Source: an uncultured Clostridia bacterium (lineage in GTDB: Bacteria; Bacillota; Clostridia; TANB77; CAG-508). Taken from it: a stretch of DNA of 36,730 nucleotides. Where the stretch lies: NCBI GenBank assembly GCA_947628735.1, contig CANRAY010000014.1, positions 1 to 36,730 on the forward strand, written 5' to 3'. Shown one piece after another: positions 9,636-19,800 of the stretch; the stretch's first letter is position 1, and every line of letters starts with the position of its first letter. The notes under the pieces are model-generated. The model was given only the letters and a program-made list of their open reading frames with translations, was not told the origin of the DNA and did no database searches. A program made the position numbers and the translations under genes.

Positions 9636-10718
9636 TTGATATATGTGAAAAAATATAAATTAGCCATAGTTGGGGCTACTGGATTAGTTGGTAGAACTGT
9701 TTTAAAAGTATTGGAAGAAAAGCAATTACCTATTTCAAAATATGTATTATTTGCTTCAAAAAAATCAGCTGGTCAGAAAATTCATTTTATGAATACAGAA
9801 TATATTATAAATGAATTAAATGAACACTCTTTTGATGAGGGTTTTGATTTTGCTATTTTTTCTGCTGGTGGAGAAACTTCAAAAAAATATTCTCCAATTG
9901 CTGCTTCTAAGGGTTGTATCGTTGTAGATAATAGCAGTGCTTTTCGTATGGATCCTAACGTGCCTTTAGTTGTTCCTGAAGTAAATCCTGAAGAAATACA
10001 AAATCATCATGGCATTATTGCTAATCCTAATTGCTCTACAATACAAGCAGTTGTTGCATTAAAACCATTAGATGAAAAATATCAAATTAAACGAATCGTA
10101 TATTCTACATATCAAGCTGTATCTGGTGCTGGAAGAAATGGAGTTATTGATTTAGAAAATGGAATTAAAAATCATATAATAAATAAAAGTGATTTTAGTA
10201 ACTGTAATGAAATTACAAATAAACCTAACTTCAATGCACAAGAAAATTATTCTTTAAAAAAATTTCCTTATCCAATATTTTCAAATTGCTTACCACACAT
10301 TGATATTTTCTTAGAAAATGGGTATACCAAAGAAGAAGAAAAAATGATAAATGAAACAAGAAAAATCTTAAAACATCCTAATTTACGAATAACCGCTACA
10401 ACAGTTCGTGTTCCTGTTTTTAATTCTCATAGTGAATCTATTAATGTTGAATTTGAAAATAGTTTTCATATGAGAGAATTAAAAGAAGTTTTACGAAACG
10501 CACCTGGCATAATTTTACAAGATGATATTCAAAATAATATCTATCCTATTGCAACTAAAGCTTCTGGTTATGATTATGTTTTTGTTGGTCGTATTCGTAG
10601 AGATGAAAGTGTTATTAGTGGAATAAACTTATGGGTAGTTGCTGATAATATTCGTAAAGGCGCTGCTAGTAATGCAGTACAAATTGTTGAAAAAATGTGT
10701 TACCAACATTCAAATTAA
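9636..10718 (+). CDS. asd: Aspartate-semialdehyde dehydrogenase
   Basis: AIVGATGLVGRTVLKVLEE, VVDNSSAFRMDPNVPLVVPEVNPE, IIANPNCSTIQ motifs; probable GTG start at 9645 after aaggag. Confidence 0.95.
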   Translation: MIYVKKYKLAIVGATGLVGRTVLKVLEEKQLPISKYVLFASKKSAGQKIHFMNTEYIINELNEHSFDEGFDFAIFSAGGETSKKYSPIAASKGCIVVDNSSAFRMDPNVPLVVPEVNPEEIQNHHGIIANPNCSTIQAVVALKPLDEKYQIKRIVYSTYQAVSGAGRNGVIDLENGIKNHIINKSDFSNCNEITNKPNFNAQENYSLKKFPYPIFSNCLPHIDIFLENGYTKEEEKMINETRKILKHPNLRITATTVRVPVFNSHSESINVEFENSFHMRELKEVLRNAPGIILQDDIQNNIYPIATKASGYDYVFVGRIRRDESVISGINLWVVADNIRKGAASNAVQIVEKMCYQHSN

Positions 10719-10721
10719 ACA

Positions 10722-10771
10722 AAAAATACACCTAAATGTTAGAAAAAAACTATAATTTTAGGTGTATTTTA
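10722..10771. terminator. Bidirectional terminator between asd and the suf cassette
   Basis: aaaatacacctaaa...ttttaggtgtatttt inverted repeat between convergent genes. Confidence 0.75.
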
Positions 10772-10779
10772 TATTATAT

Positions 10780-11697
10780 TTATTTTAAAAAGCCACTAAT
10801 AATTTGTTCTTCCGCTTCCTTTTCTGTTAATCCTAAAGTCATTAACTTAATTAATTGCTCACCTGCAATTTTGCCTATGGCTGCTTCATGAATTAAACTT
10901 GCATCAATATGATTTGCAACAATTTTTGGATCAGATAACACTTTTGCGTTATCCATAATAATTGCATCACATTCTACATGTCCAAAACATTTTGTATTTC
11001 CATCTACTTTTGAAATAAATTCCTGTGATGATTCATTTTTAGCAACAGATCTTGAAGCTACATGTACACTAGAATTTTCTCCATTTAATGCTACCTCAAA
11101 TATAGTTTTTGCAGTTTGTTTTCCACTTGTCATAATTCTTTCTGAAATAACTAAACTTGAATCTTTTCCTAATTCTGCTTTTGTTTCTCTTACAGTTGAA
11201 GTAACACCCTCTATTTGCACAGTTTCCATTTCCATATAAGCACCATCTTGCAAATTTACAATCGTTTGTGGATTCAAAATCTTATCGCCACTGCCTTCTC
11301 CTTCTCCATAATGTTTTTCAATATATTTTACTCTAGCTCCTTTTTCTAAATGAAAACTATGAATTCCATCATGTTCTGCTGTTTCGCAACTATTATTATG
11401 AATACCACAACCTGCTACAATAACAATATCTGCATTCTCTCCAATATAAAAGTCATTATATACCACATCATTAAATCCACCTTGCGTTAAAATAACTGGT
11501 ATATGAACACTTTCATTTTTAGTATTTGCTTTTACAATAATATCAATTCCCGGTTTATCTTGTTTTGTAACAATATCTATATTAGCAGTTGTATTTCTAC
11601 TTATTCCTTTTCCATTTTCACGAATATTATATGCTCCCATAGGAGTTTCTTCAATATCAGCAATTTTCTTTAATAAGTCTTTTTCTATTTTATCCAT
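10780..11697 (-). CDS. SufB/SufD-family Fe-S assembly scaffold-like protein
   Basis: ~300 aa SufB/D core with no other suf scaffold nearby; directly follows and overlaps the sufC-like gene; RBS aaggagg before ATG at 11697. Confidence 0.75.
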   Translation of the reverse strand: MDKIEKDLLKKIADIEETPMGAYNIRENGKGISRNTTANIDIVTKQDKPGIDIIVKANTKNESVHIPVILTQGGFNDVVYNDFYIGENADIVIVAGCGIHNNSCETAEHDGIHSFHLEKGARVKYIEKHYGEGEGSGDKILNPQTIVNLQDGAYMEMETVQIEGVTSTVRETKAELGKDSSLVISERIMTSGKQTAKTIFEVALNGENSSVHVASRSVAKNESSQEFISKVDGNTKCFGHVECDAIIMDNAKVLSDPKIVANHIDASLIHEAAIGKIAGEQLIKLMTLGLTEKEAEEQIISGFLK

Positions 11698-12442
11698 TAT
11701 CTTTACCTCCTTTATCACAATTTTCAGGAGTAATATTAGCTTCTAATTTATGACAAGCCTTTCCTTTATTTAATATTTGAGGTAATATTTTTTCTCTACT
11801 TCCATGATCTGAAATCTTTCCATTTGATAATAAAATAATTTCATCTGCAATATTTAAAATTCTTTCTTGATGTGAAATAATAACAATAGAACCTTGAATT
11901 TCTTTGTGCATTTTTTCAAAAACACTAATCAAATTATTAAAACTCCACAAATCAATACCTGCTTCTGGTTCATCAAAAATTGTTAACTTTGATTTTTTAG
12001 CAGCAAGCATTGCTATTTCTATTCTCTTTAATTCTCCACCAGATAATTCTGAATTAACTTCTCTATTAATATATTCCTGTGCACATAATCCAACATCTGC
12101 TAATACATCACAAGCATCACAAATTTTCATTTGATTTCCTGATGAAATTTCAATCAAATCTTTTACTGTTAGCCCTTTAAATTTAACTGGCTGTTGAAAA
12201 GCAAATCCAATCCCCATTTTTGCCCTTTGAGTAATATTCATATTAGTAATATCCTTACCATCAAACAAAATTGTACCTGAATCTGGTTGCATAATTCCCA
12301 TAATAATCTTAGCCAAAGTTGATTTTCCAGAACCATTTGGTCCTGTAATAACAATAAGTTTTTTATCATCTATATTTAAATTAATATCTTTTAATATTTG
12401 TTTTTTTTCTCTTGAAAAAGAAATATTTTTTAATTCTAACAT
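11690..12442 (-). CDS. sufC: SufC-like ABC ATPase
   Basis: Walker A GPNGSGKST, LSGGELKRIEIAML signature, Walker B KLTIFDEPEAGIDLW; likely start MLELKNISF at 12442. Confidence 0.85.
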   Translation of the reverse strand: MLELKNISFSREKKQILKDINLNIDDKKLIVITGPNGSGKSTLAKIIMGIMQPDSGTILFDGKDITNMNITQRAKMGIGFAFQQPVKFKGLTVKDLIEISSGNQMKICDACDVLADVGLCAQEYINREVNSELSGGELKRIEIAMLAAKKSKLTIFDEPEAGIDLWSFNNLISVFEKMHKEIQGSIVIISHQERILNIADEIILLSNGKISDHGSREKILPQILNKGKACHKLEANITPENCDKGGKDNG

Positions 12443-12541
12443 TTTTTCCTCCTTTTGCCACACACATTCTAGCATATTTTCCACATTTTTTCAACACATA
12501 GTTATAGTGTCATTTCATATAATGCATTATAGGAGGTAAAT

Positions 12542-13429
12542 ATGAAAAATGTTATTTTTAAAGGTTGTGGCACAGCTTTAATTACACCATTTAATGAAGA
12601 TGGAGTTGATTTTGAAGAACTTCGTAAATTAATTGATTTTCAGATTTTTGGGGGAATCGATGCTATTATAATTTGTGGCACAACAGGAGAATCGTCTACA
12701 ATGAGTACAGAAGAAAAAAAACAGGTAATTAAATTTGCAGTTCAAGTAGCTAATAATCGTGTTCCTATTATTGCAGGAACTGGTGGAAACAATACAAAAT
12801 CAGTAATTGAGCTCAGTAAATATGCTGAACAAGTTGGAGCTAATGGCTTACTTATCGTAACTCCTTATTATAATAAAACAACTCAAGCTGGATTAGTTTC
12901 TCATTATTCTCAGATTGCACAAAATACCAAATTGCCGATTATTCTATACAATGTTCCTAGTCGTACAGGAATAAACATTGAGCCAGCAACTTGTTTAGAA
13001 TTATCAAAAGTCTCTAATATAGTAGCTATTAAAGAAGCAAGTGGCAATATTTCTCAAATAGCTGAAATCGCGAATCTATGTAAAGACAATTTAACAATTT
13101 ACTCTGGTAATGATGATCAAACAATTCCTATTCTATCTCTTGGAGGATTAGGGGTTATTTCTGTATTATCAAATCTTTATCCAAAATTTGTTCACAAAAT
13201 GGTTTATGACTATTTTAGTGGCGATTTAAAACAAGCTTTAAATGCACAATTATCATCACTCAAACTTATTAAAGCTTTATTTTGTGAAGTCAATCCTATC
13301 CCTATTAAATATGCTATGCAATGTGCAGGATTTCACCCAGGAATTCTCAGACTTCCTTTAGTTGAACTTTCTGAAAAAGGAAAAGAAAAAGTTGATTTAG
13401 CAATGAAACATTTTTCTTCTTTAATCTAG
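12542..13429 (+). CDS. dapA: 4-hydroxy-tetrahydrodipicolinate synthase
   Basis: GTALITPFNEDGVD, CGTTGESSTMS, YNVPSRTGINI, AIKEASGN motifs; RBS aggagg. Confidence 0.96.
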   Translation: MKNVIFKGCGTALITPFNEDGVDFEELRKLIDFQIFGGIDAIIICGTTGESSTMSTEEKKQVIKFAVQVANNRVPIIAGTGGNNTKSVIELSKYAEQVGANGLLIVTPYYNKTTQAGLVSHYSQIAQNTKLPIILYNVPSRTGINIEPATCLELSKVSNIVAIKEASGNISQIAEIANLCKDNLTIYSGNDDQTIPILSLGGLGVISVLSNLYPKFVHKMVYDYFSGDLKQALNAQLSSLKLIKALFCEVNPIPIKYAMQCAGFHPGILRLPLVELSEKGKEKVDLAMKHFSSLI

Positions 13430-13528
13430 CATTCTACTTTTTTAAGAATAGTTATTCACTGTTATTGAATATTATGGTATAATACATATTATAAGAGTTT
13501 ATTTTGTAGAAATTTAGGAGTTTTATAT

Positions 13529-14068
13529 ATGGCATTAACACAAGCACCAAAAAAAGAATTATCTGTTCAAACTAAAAAAGAAAAGTCTATTAGTAAATTA
13601 GAATTTTACCATATTATTCGTGATATTGCTTTGAATGAGACAGTTCAAGAAATGAAACAATATAGACAACATTGTGATGTATCTTGTTATCAACATTGTG
13701 TCTATGTAGCTTATTTTACATATTATCTTTGTAAAAAATTAAACTTAGATTACGTTTCTGCTGCACGTGCTGCTATGCTTCATGATCTATTTTTATATGA
13801 TTGGCGTCAAAAACATAGAGATGAAGAATTTCATGGACTTCATGCTTTTTCTCATCCTAAAATTGCTCTACGAAATGCTTCAAAAATCTTTGATTTAAAT
13901 GACAAGCAAAAAGATATAATTGTAAAACATATGTGGCCACTAACAATTGTTTTTCCAAGATATGCTGAATCATATATTATTACTTTAACAGATAAATATA
14001 GTGCCATTTATGAATCTTATAAATATATACGTTTTGTACGTTTTCGTTCAAAAAAGATTAAGAATTAA
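13529..14068 (+). CDS. HD-superfamily metal-dependent phosphohydrolase-like protein
   Basis: QHCVYVAYFTYYLCKK...AARAAMLHDLFLYDW (HD) and HMWPLT...YIITLTDKYSAI. Confidence 0.75.
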   Translation: MALTQAPKKELSVQTKKEKSISKLEFYHIIRDIALNETVQEMKQYRQHCDVSCYQHCVYVAYFTYYLCKKLNLDYVSAARAAMLHDLFLYDWRQKHRDEEFHGLHAFSHPKIALRNASKIFDLNDKQKDIIVKHMWPLTIVFPRYAESYIITLTDKYSAIYESYKYIRFVRFRSKKIKN

Positions 14069-14129
14069 CTCATACTTTTATCTCAATAGCATAGAATAAT
14101 ACCATATCTTTTCATTGGTGAGGTTGTAT

Positions 14130-14865
14130 ATGATAAATGTTTTAGTAAATGGCTCTAATGGAAGTATGGGTAGAGTTTTAATTGATTATATTAATGGACT
14201 TTCTGATATGAAAGTCCTATATCAATTTGATAAGAATACACAAATGTGTTCTTCTTGCTGTTCTGAAAATTTAAAGCCAGATGTTATTATTGATTTTTCT
14301 ACAGTTGAAGGAACTCTTTCTATTTTAGATTATGCTATTCAAAATTTAATTCCAATCGTTATTGCTACTACTGGCTTTTCTCAAGAAGAAAATAAAAAAA
14401 TATTAGAATATTCAGAAGCAATTCCTATTTTCAAAACATCTAATATGTCTTATGTAATCCACTTAATGTCCAAAATATTAACAACAATTTCTCCTTTTCT
14501 TTCCGACACAGATATTGAAATTATAGAAAAACACCATCGTAACAAAGTAGATGCTCCAAGTCGGTACAGCTTTAATGCTTGCTGATGCTATTCAATCTAC
14601 TATAGAAAACAAATATAATTATACTTTTGATCGTTTTCAAAATAAGAAAAAACGTAACAAAGGTGATATTGGCTTTTCATCTGTTCGTGGTGGAAATTTA
14701 ATAGGTGAACATTCAGTTCTGTTTCTTGGTGATTTTGAAAGTATTGAAATTAAACATACTGCTTATTCTAAAACAATATATGCAGAAGGTGCTGTTCGTG
14801 CAGCAAGATTCATTATACATAAAAAAAATGGTTTATATTCAATGGAAGATTTAATTGATTTTTAA
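14130..14865 (+). CDS. dapB: 4-hydroxy-tetrahydrodipicolinate reductase, reading frame split by +1 shift at CGG (14562-14564)
   Basis: GSNGSMGRVL, IDFSTVEGTL, EIIEKHHRNKVDAPS | GTALMLADAI, SVRGGNLIGEHSVLFLG; frames join exactly if the C at 14562 is skipped. Confidence 0.9.
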
Positions 14866-14872
14866 CATACAA

Positions 14873-14917
14873 AAAACTCAAATTACAATTACAAAATTGC
14901 AATCTGAGTCTTTTATT
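14873..14917. terminator. Bidirectional terminator between dapB and rpmA
   Basis: aaaactcaaattacaatt / aattgcaatctgagtctttt inverted repeat between convergent genes. Confidence 0.65.
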
Positions 14918-14934
14918 TTATAAAATCATTTTTC

Positions 14935-15207
14935 TTATTTTGTAGCAGTTTCCTCTACGGGATACACACTAACTTGTTTTTTGTCTCTTCCTAATCTTTC
15001 AAATTTAACTTTTCCAGTTACTTTAGCATATAAAGTATCATCACTTCCGATACCTACATTTGTTCCTGGATGAAATTTAGTTCCTCTTTGTCTTACTAAA
15101 ATATTTCCAGCTGGAACAATTTGTCCATCTGCTCTCTTTAAACCTAAACGTTTTGATTCACTATCTCTACCGTTCTTTACACTACCTTGACCTTTCTTAT
15201 GAGCCAT
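14935..15207 (-). CDS. rpmA: 50S ribosomal protein L27
   Basis: [29 protein letters not shown]...[27 protein letters not shown]. Confidence 0.97.
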   Translation of the reverse strand: MAHKKGQGSVKNGRDSESKRLGLKRADGQIVPAGNILVRQRGTKFHPGTNVGIGSDDTLYAKVTGKVKFERLGRDKKQVSVYPVEETATK

Positions 15208-15285
15208 GCTATCTCACTCCCTTCATTCGTCAATTCATTTATTTTTAAGGTTTCACCTTACATTGCATTTATTTATACAATATTT

Positions 15286-15702
15286 CTATTTTTTTGTTTC
15301 TGCTTTAGCTGTTGTTGTTTTTGTAGCTGTTGTCTTTTTTTCTGCTGGTTCTTTTACTTCTGCTTTTTCAACTTTTTCAGCTTTTTCTGCTGCTGTCTTA
15401 ATTTTTGAAATTTCTACCTTAGTATATGGTTGTCTATGTCCTTGTGTTCTTCTATAGTTCTTTTTAGCTTTATATTTATAAACAAGTACTTTTTTACCTT
15501 TTCCATGTGCTAAAACTTTTCCTTCAACCTTTACACCTTTTACATAAGGAGCTCCTACTTCTACTTTTTTGTCATCTGATACTAAAACTACATTATCAAA
15601 TGTAACTTTCTTACCTTCTTCAACATCTAATTTTTCGAAGAAAACAACATCTCCTTCTGATACTTTATACTGTCTTCCACAGCTTTCTATGATTGCGTAC
15701 AT
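15286..15702 (-). CDS. rplU: 50S ribosomal protein L21 with Lys/Ala/Thr-rich C-terminal tail
   Basis: [26 protein letters not shown]...[22 protein letters not shown]. Confidence 0.97.
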   Translation of the reverse strand: MYAIIESCGRQYKVSEGDVVFFEKLDVEEGKKVTFDNVVLVSDDKKVEVGAPYVKGVKVEGKVLAHGKGKKVLVYKYKAKKNYRRTQGHRQPYTKVEISKIKTAAEKAEKVEKAEVKEPAEKKTTATKTTTAKAETKK

Positions 15703-15709
15703 TTAAGTA

Positions 15710-15800
15710 CACCTCCTCTATTTTGTATACTCGCTAAGCATAAAATACAAGGTAGCCATATAATGGCATTTAGTTACCCGACTCAGGCGGCTTACAGACA
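15710..15800 (-). ncRNA. Ribosomal protein L21 leader-type cis-regulatory RNA
   Basis: Structured 5'UTR of rplU (gtaagccgcctgagtcgggtaactaaatgccattatatggctacc) between promoter and RBS; position fits Firmicutes L21 leaders. Confidence 0.6.
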
Positions 15801-15803
15801 ATT

Positions 15804-15832
15804 ATTTTATCATAAATTTACATTTATGTCAA
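15804..15832 (-). promoter_or_regulatory. Promoter of rplU-rpmA
   Basis: Minus strand TTGACA-N17-TAAAAT immediately upstream of the leader. Confidence 0.75.
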
Positions 15833-15864
15833 TAATTTCATTCGATTTTTTAGGTTGCTCCTTA

Positions 15865-16866
15865 TCAAACATTTAATCGTCCTGCTTCTACTTCTTTTAC
15901 TGCTTCATCTAATAAATATTTACCGCCTTTTTTTAATAATACTTGTGGTAAGTCCCATCCAGGACCTCTATTACTTTCAATAATTAGTGGTCCTTTATCC
16001 TTACTAATTGTAACATCCCAACCAATTAAATTTACTTTATCATTAACAAGTGCCGCTTCTTTTGTCATTTGCTTAATTTCTTCCCAATAAGGAACTTGAT
16101 ACCCATCAAATTTTACTCCTGATACACTACATTCAGATTCATTTAATTTTTTATCAATTCCATTACCGACAAATTTTCCAGTTTCCATATCAATTAGTAC
16201 CCCTTGTCCTCCTTGATGAAAATTATCTGTAATACTTTTTCCGCTTCCTATCCTAGCTGCTGTAAACATAATCCTTGACTGTCCATTAACTGCCACAGTC
16301 ATAACTCTAATAGTATTTGTACTATTTGGACTTAATTTTCCCCATCTCTCATCTTGAATGATAAGCTCTTCCACAAATTCTTTATTTTCTTTCAATTTTT
16401 CATAAAATTCTTTTTTATCTTTTATTTGATCTACACTAAGCTTTTCTACATCTCCACCACCTAAGCCGAAAATTGGCTTTTTAATAAATGTTGGATGTTT
16501 TTCTAAGAACTTTTCAAAATCCTCATAACTATCTTCTGGGTTAAAATATTCTCTTTTAGCATATTTAGCAAAATTTTTATGGAAGTTTAATTTATTTGAA
16601 AAAAAGTCAGAATATTCAATACTTGCTAATTTCTTATATACTTTATATTCATCTCCTGTTGAAACATATTCTTTTCTTTCCTTATGTTTTTTCTCATAAA
16701 AACGATAATTTAAATAATCTTGTAAGCCTGATGTATAACGTAATGCACACACTCCAGCATCCATAAACATAAACCAAGCTGGTTTGTGATTTGTTTTTGA
16801 AATTTCCTTTAGATCATTATAAAATCTTCCATAATTTGCAACTCTTGCATAATGTAATATTCCCAT
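15865..16866 (-). CDS. ATP-grasp family protein (sugar-transfer-associated type)
   Basis: FIKKPIFGLGGGDVEKL, STNTIRVMTVAVNGQ, DNFHQGGQGVLIDMETG, LIGWDVTIS...LIIESNRGPGWDLPQ. Confidence 0.75.
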   Translation of the reverse strand: MGILHYARVANYGRFYNDLKEISKTNHKPAWFMFMDAGVCALRYTSGLQDYLNYRFYEKKHKERKEYVSTGDEYKVYKKLASIEYSDFFSNKLNFHKNFAKYAKREYFNPEDSYEDFEKFLEKHPTFIKKPIFGLGGGDVEKLSVDQIKDKKEFYEKLKENKEFVEELIIQDERWGKLSPNSTNTIRVMTVAVNGQSRIMFTAARIGSGKSITDNFHQGGQGVLIDMETGKFVGNGIDKKLNESECSVSGVKFDGYQVPYWEEIKQMTKEAALVNDKVNLIGWDVTISKDKGPLIIESNRGPGWDLPQVLLKKGGKYLLDEAVKEVEAGRLNV

Positions 16867-16883
16867 ACATTTTCTCTCCTACT

Positions 16884-19800
16884 CTATATTTCTTCTAATT
16901 TTACACGTTCCTCGCCAATCAATTCTTTAAATTCTGAAATGATATCTGGTGTTGTATATATTCCACCTGCCATATCCTTTTTTTGACCATTAATAATTTG
17001 AAGTTGAATATTATTCATTTCACCTGTAAAAAATTTAATCATTCCTCTTAATTTTTCCTTCATCTCATCATTTAGTTCTGTAACATCAACACTAAGCACT
17101 TTTTTCTTTTGAGGTCCGAACTCTTTGATTTCTCGCGCTACAATTGTAGCTGATTCATCCTCACGAATACTTAATCTTCCTTCTACTAAAACAATATTAT
17201 CAACCATCAAAATGCTAGAACAAGCTTGATAACAACTTTCAAATACAATTACTTCACCAGAACCATATAGATCTTCAATTGTAACAAACGCCATAAGTGT
17301 ATTATTCTTTGTATATTTTTTCTTTATATTTGAAATAATTCCTGCAAATTTTACATTTTGCTCATCTTTAAATTGCATTACTTTTTGAATTGTATCTGTT
17401 TCTAACATCTGTAATTTTTCTTCATCAGACTCAGCAATACTTTCACCAAGTTCTCTCATCTGAAGAGAATTAATATTTGTCTGCTTTTCTATTTGATCTC
17501 TTAATTTTTCTAAAGGATGTCCTGATATATACAACCCTAACATCTCTTTTTCCATAGACAACAATTCTTTTTCTGAATACTCTGGTACAACTGTATAAGT
17601 ATATTTTAACTCTTTCATATCGTTTTCATGCTTTTCATCCATACCGCCTAAATCAAACATCGTAACTTGTCCATCAAAACTTTTTTTATTTGTATCTGCT
17701 ATACTATCTATAATATCTTCATAAGATTCCATAAGAGTACTTCTAGTTTGTTCAAATCCTTCAAATGCTCCAGCTTTAATTAAACTTTCTACACATTTTT
17801 TATTAACAGATGCTTCCTTAATTCTTTCACAAAAATCTCCGAAGTCTTTGTACTCTCCATTTTTTTCTCTTTCTTTAACTATCTCATCAACAGCTGAAGT
17901 TCCTACATTTTTAATACTACCTAATCCAAAACGTATTTTGTTTCCGTCTACCGTGAATCTCGTATAACTCTTATTGATATCAGGCTTTAATATTTCTACA
18001 TTTAAATTTTTACATTCATCAATATATCCTGGAATTTTATCTAAATTTCCCAAAAAACTATTTAACATTGCTGCCATAAATTCTGCAGGGTAATATGTTT
18101 TCAAATAAGCTGTTTGATATGATAACACAGCATAAGCTGCAGCATGTGATTTATTAAAAGCATATTTTGCAAATTCTGCCATTTCATCAAATATCTTATT
18201 AGCTGATTCTGCATCAATTCCATTTCTAACACAGCCTGGAACAACTACATTGCCATTTTCATCCACTTGTCCATTTATAAATATTTCTCTTTCTTTTGCC
18301 ATAACGTCTAATTTTTTCTTTCCCATAGCACGTCTTACTAAATCTGCTCTTCCTAGTGAATATCCTGCTAAATCTCTTACAATTTGCATAACTTGCTCTT
18401 GATATACCATACAACCATATGTTACATTTAAAATAGGTTTTAAACTAGGATGTGTATATACAGCATGCTCTGGATCTTTTTTATTCGCAATATATCTTGG
18501 AATTTGATCCATTGGTCCAGGACGATAAAGTGAAACACCTGCAATAATATCCTCCAAACAATCTGGCTTTAATTCCTTCATAAAATTCGTCATTCCTTGG
18601 CTTTCAAATTGAAAAATTCCAACAGAACTTCCATCTTGCCATTGTTTATATACCTTTGCATCATTCATGTTTTCATCAAATTGTACATCTATTCCTTGAT
18701 TTTGTTTTACTAGATCCTTTGTATCTTGTATAACAGTTAGAGTTCTTAATCCTAAAAAGTCCATTTTTAAAAGTCCTAGTTCTTCCAATGTAGTCATAAT
18801 AAATTGAGTAGAAATAGTACCATCTCTTACATATAAAGGTACATAAGTATCTACTGGCTCTTTAGTAATAACAATTCCACAAGCATGTGTTGAGGCCTGT
18901 CTTGGCATTCCTTCTAAGGCCATAGCAATATCAAGCAATTTTTTTATTTCAGAATCTGTTTCATATAATTGTTCTAATTCTTTGTTTTGTTCCATTGCTT
19001 TTTTTATTGTAATATGAATTTCATTTGGTATCATTTTAGCTAATTTATCTGCCTCTGCATATGGTAAATCTAATGCTCTTCCTACATCACGAATAACCAT
19101 TCTAGCAGACATTGTTCCAAAAGTAATAATCTGTGATACATGATCTGCTCCATATTTTCTACCAACATAATCAATAACTTCTTGTCTTCTCTCATAACAA
19201 AAATCAACGTCAAAATCAGGCATACTAATTCTTTCTGGATTTAAAAATCTTTCAAAAATTAAGTTATAATGAATTGGATCAATATCAGTAATTCCTATAC
19301 TATATGCCACAATAGAGCCAGCACCAGATCCACGACCTGGTCCTACTGGAATTCCATTTAATTTTGCATAATTAATATAATCCCATACAATCAAAAAGTA
19401 ATCGACATATCCCATTTTGTTAATAACACTTAGCTCGTATTCTTTTCTATCTATAATTTCTTGTGATGGATTTTCTCCATATCTTTTTATAATTCCATCA
19501 TCTGTTAATTTTTTCAAATAATCAAAATGTGTTTCAAATTCTTCTGGTACATCATAATTTGGTAATATTGTATGTCCAAATTCAAATTCTACGTTACATT
19601 CTTCTGCTATTTTTACTGTGTTTTCAACTGCCTCAGGTATATTTTTAAAATATTCTTTCATTTCTTCAGAAGATTTTACATATAATTCATCTGTTTCAAA
19701 ACGCATTCTATCCTCATCAGTCATACGCTTTCCTGTTTGAATACAAAGCAAAACTTCATGATTATAAGCATCTTCTCTTTTTAAATAATGAGCATCATTT

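Noticed and set aside
14562-14564. CGG reassigned to another amino acid (for example Trp or Gln) as explanation of the sites
   Set aside because: Any single-codon reassignment keeps frame 0, which soon reaches a stop; only a +1 shift restores the proteins.
15187-15457. Plus-strand Cys/Phe-rich ORFs opposite rplU/rpmA, and ORF 20519-20773
   Set aside because: Shadow frames of Lys/Ala-rich coding; no RBS or homology.
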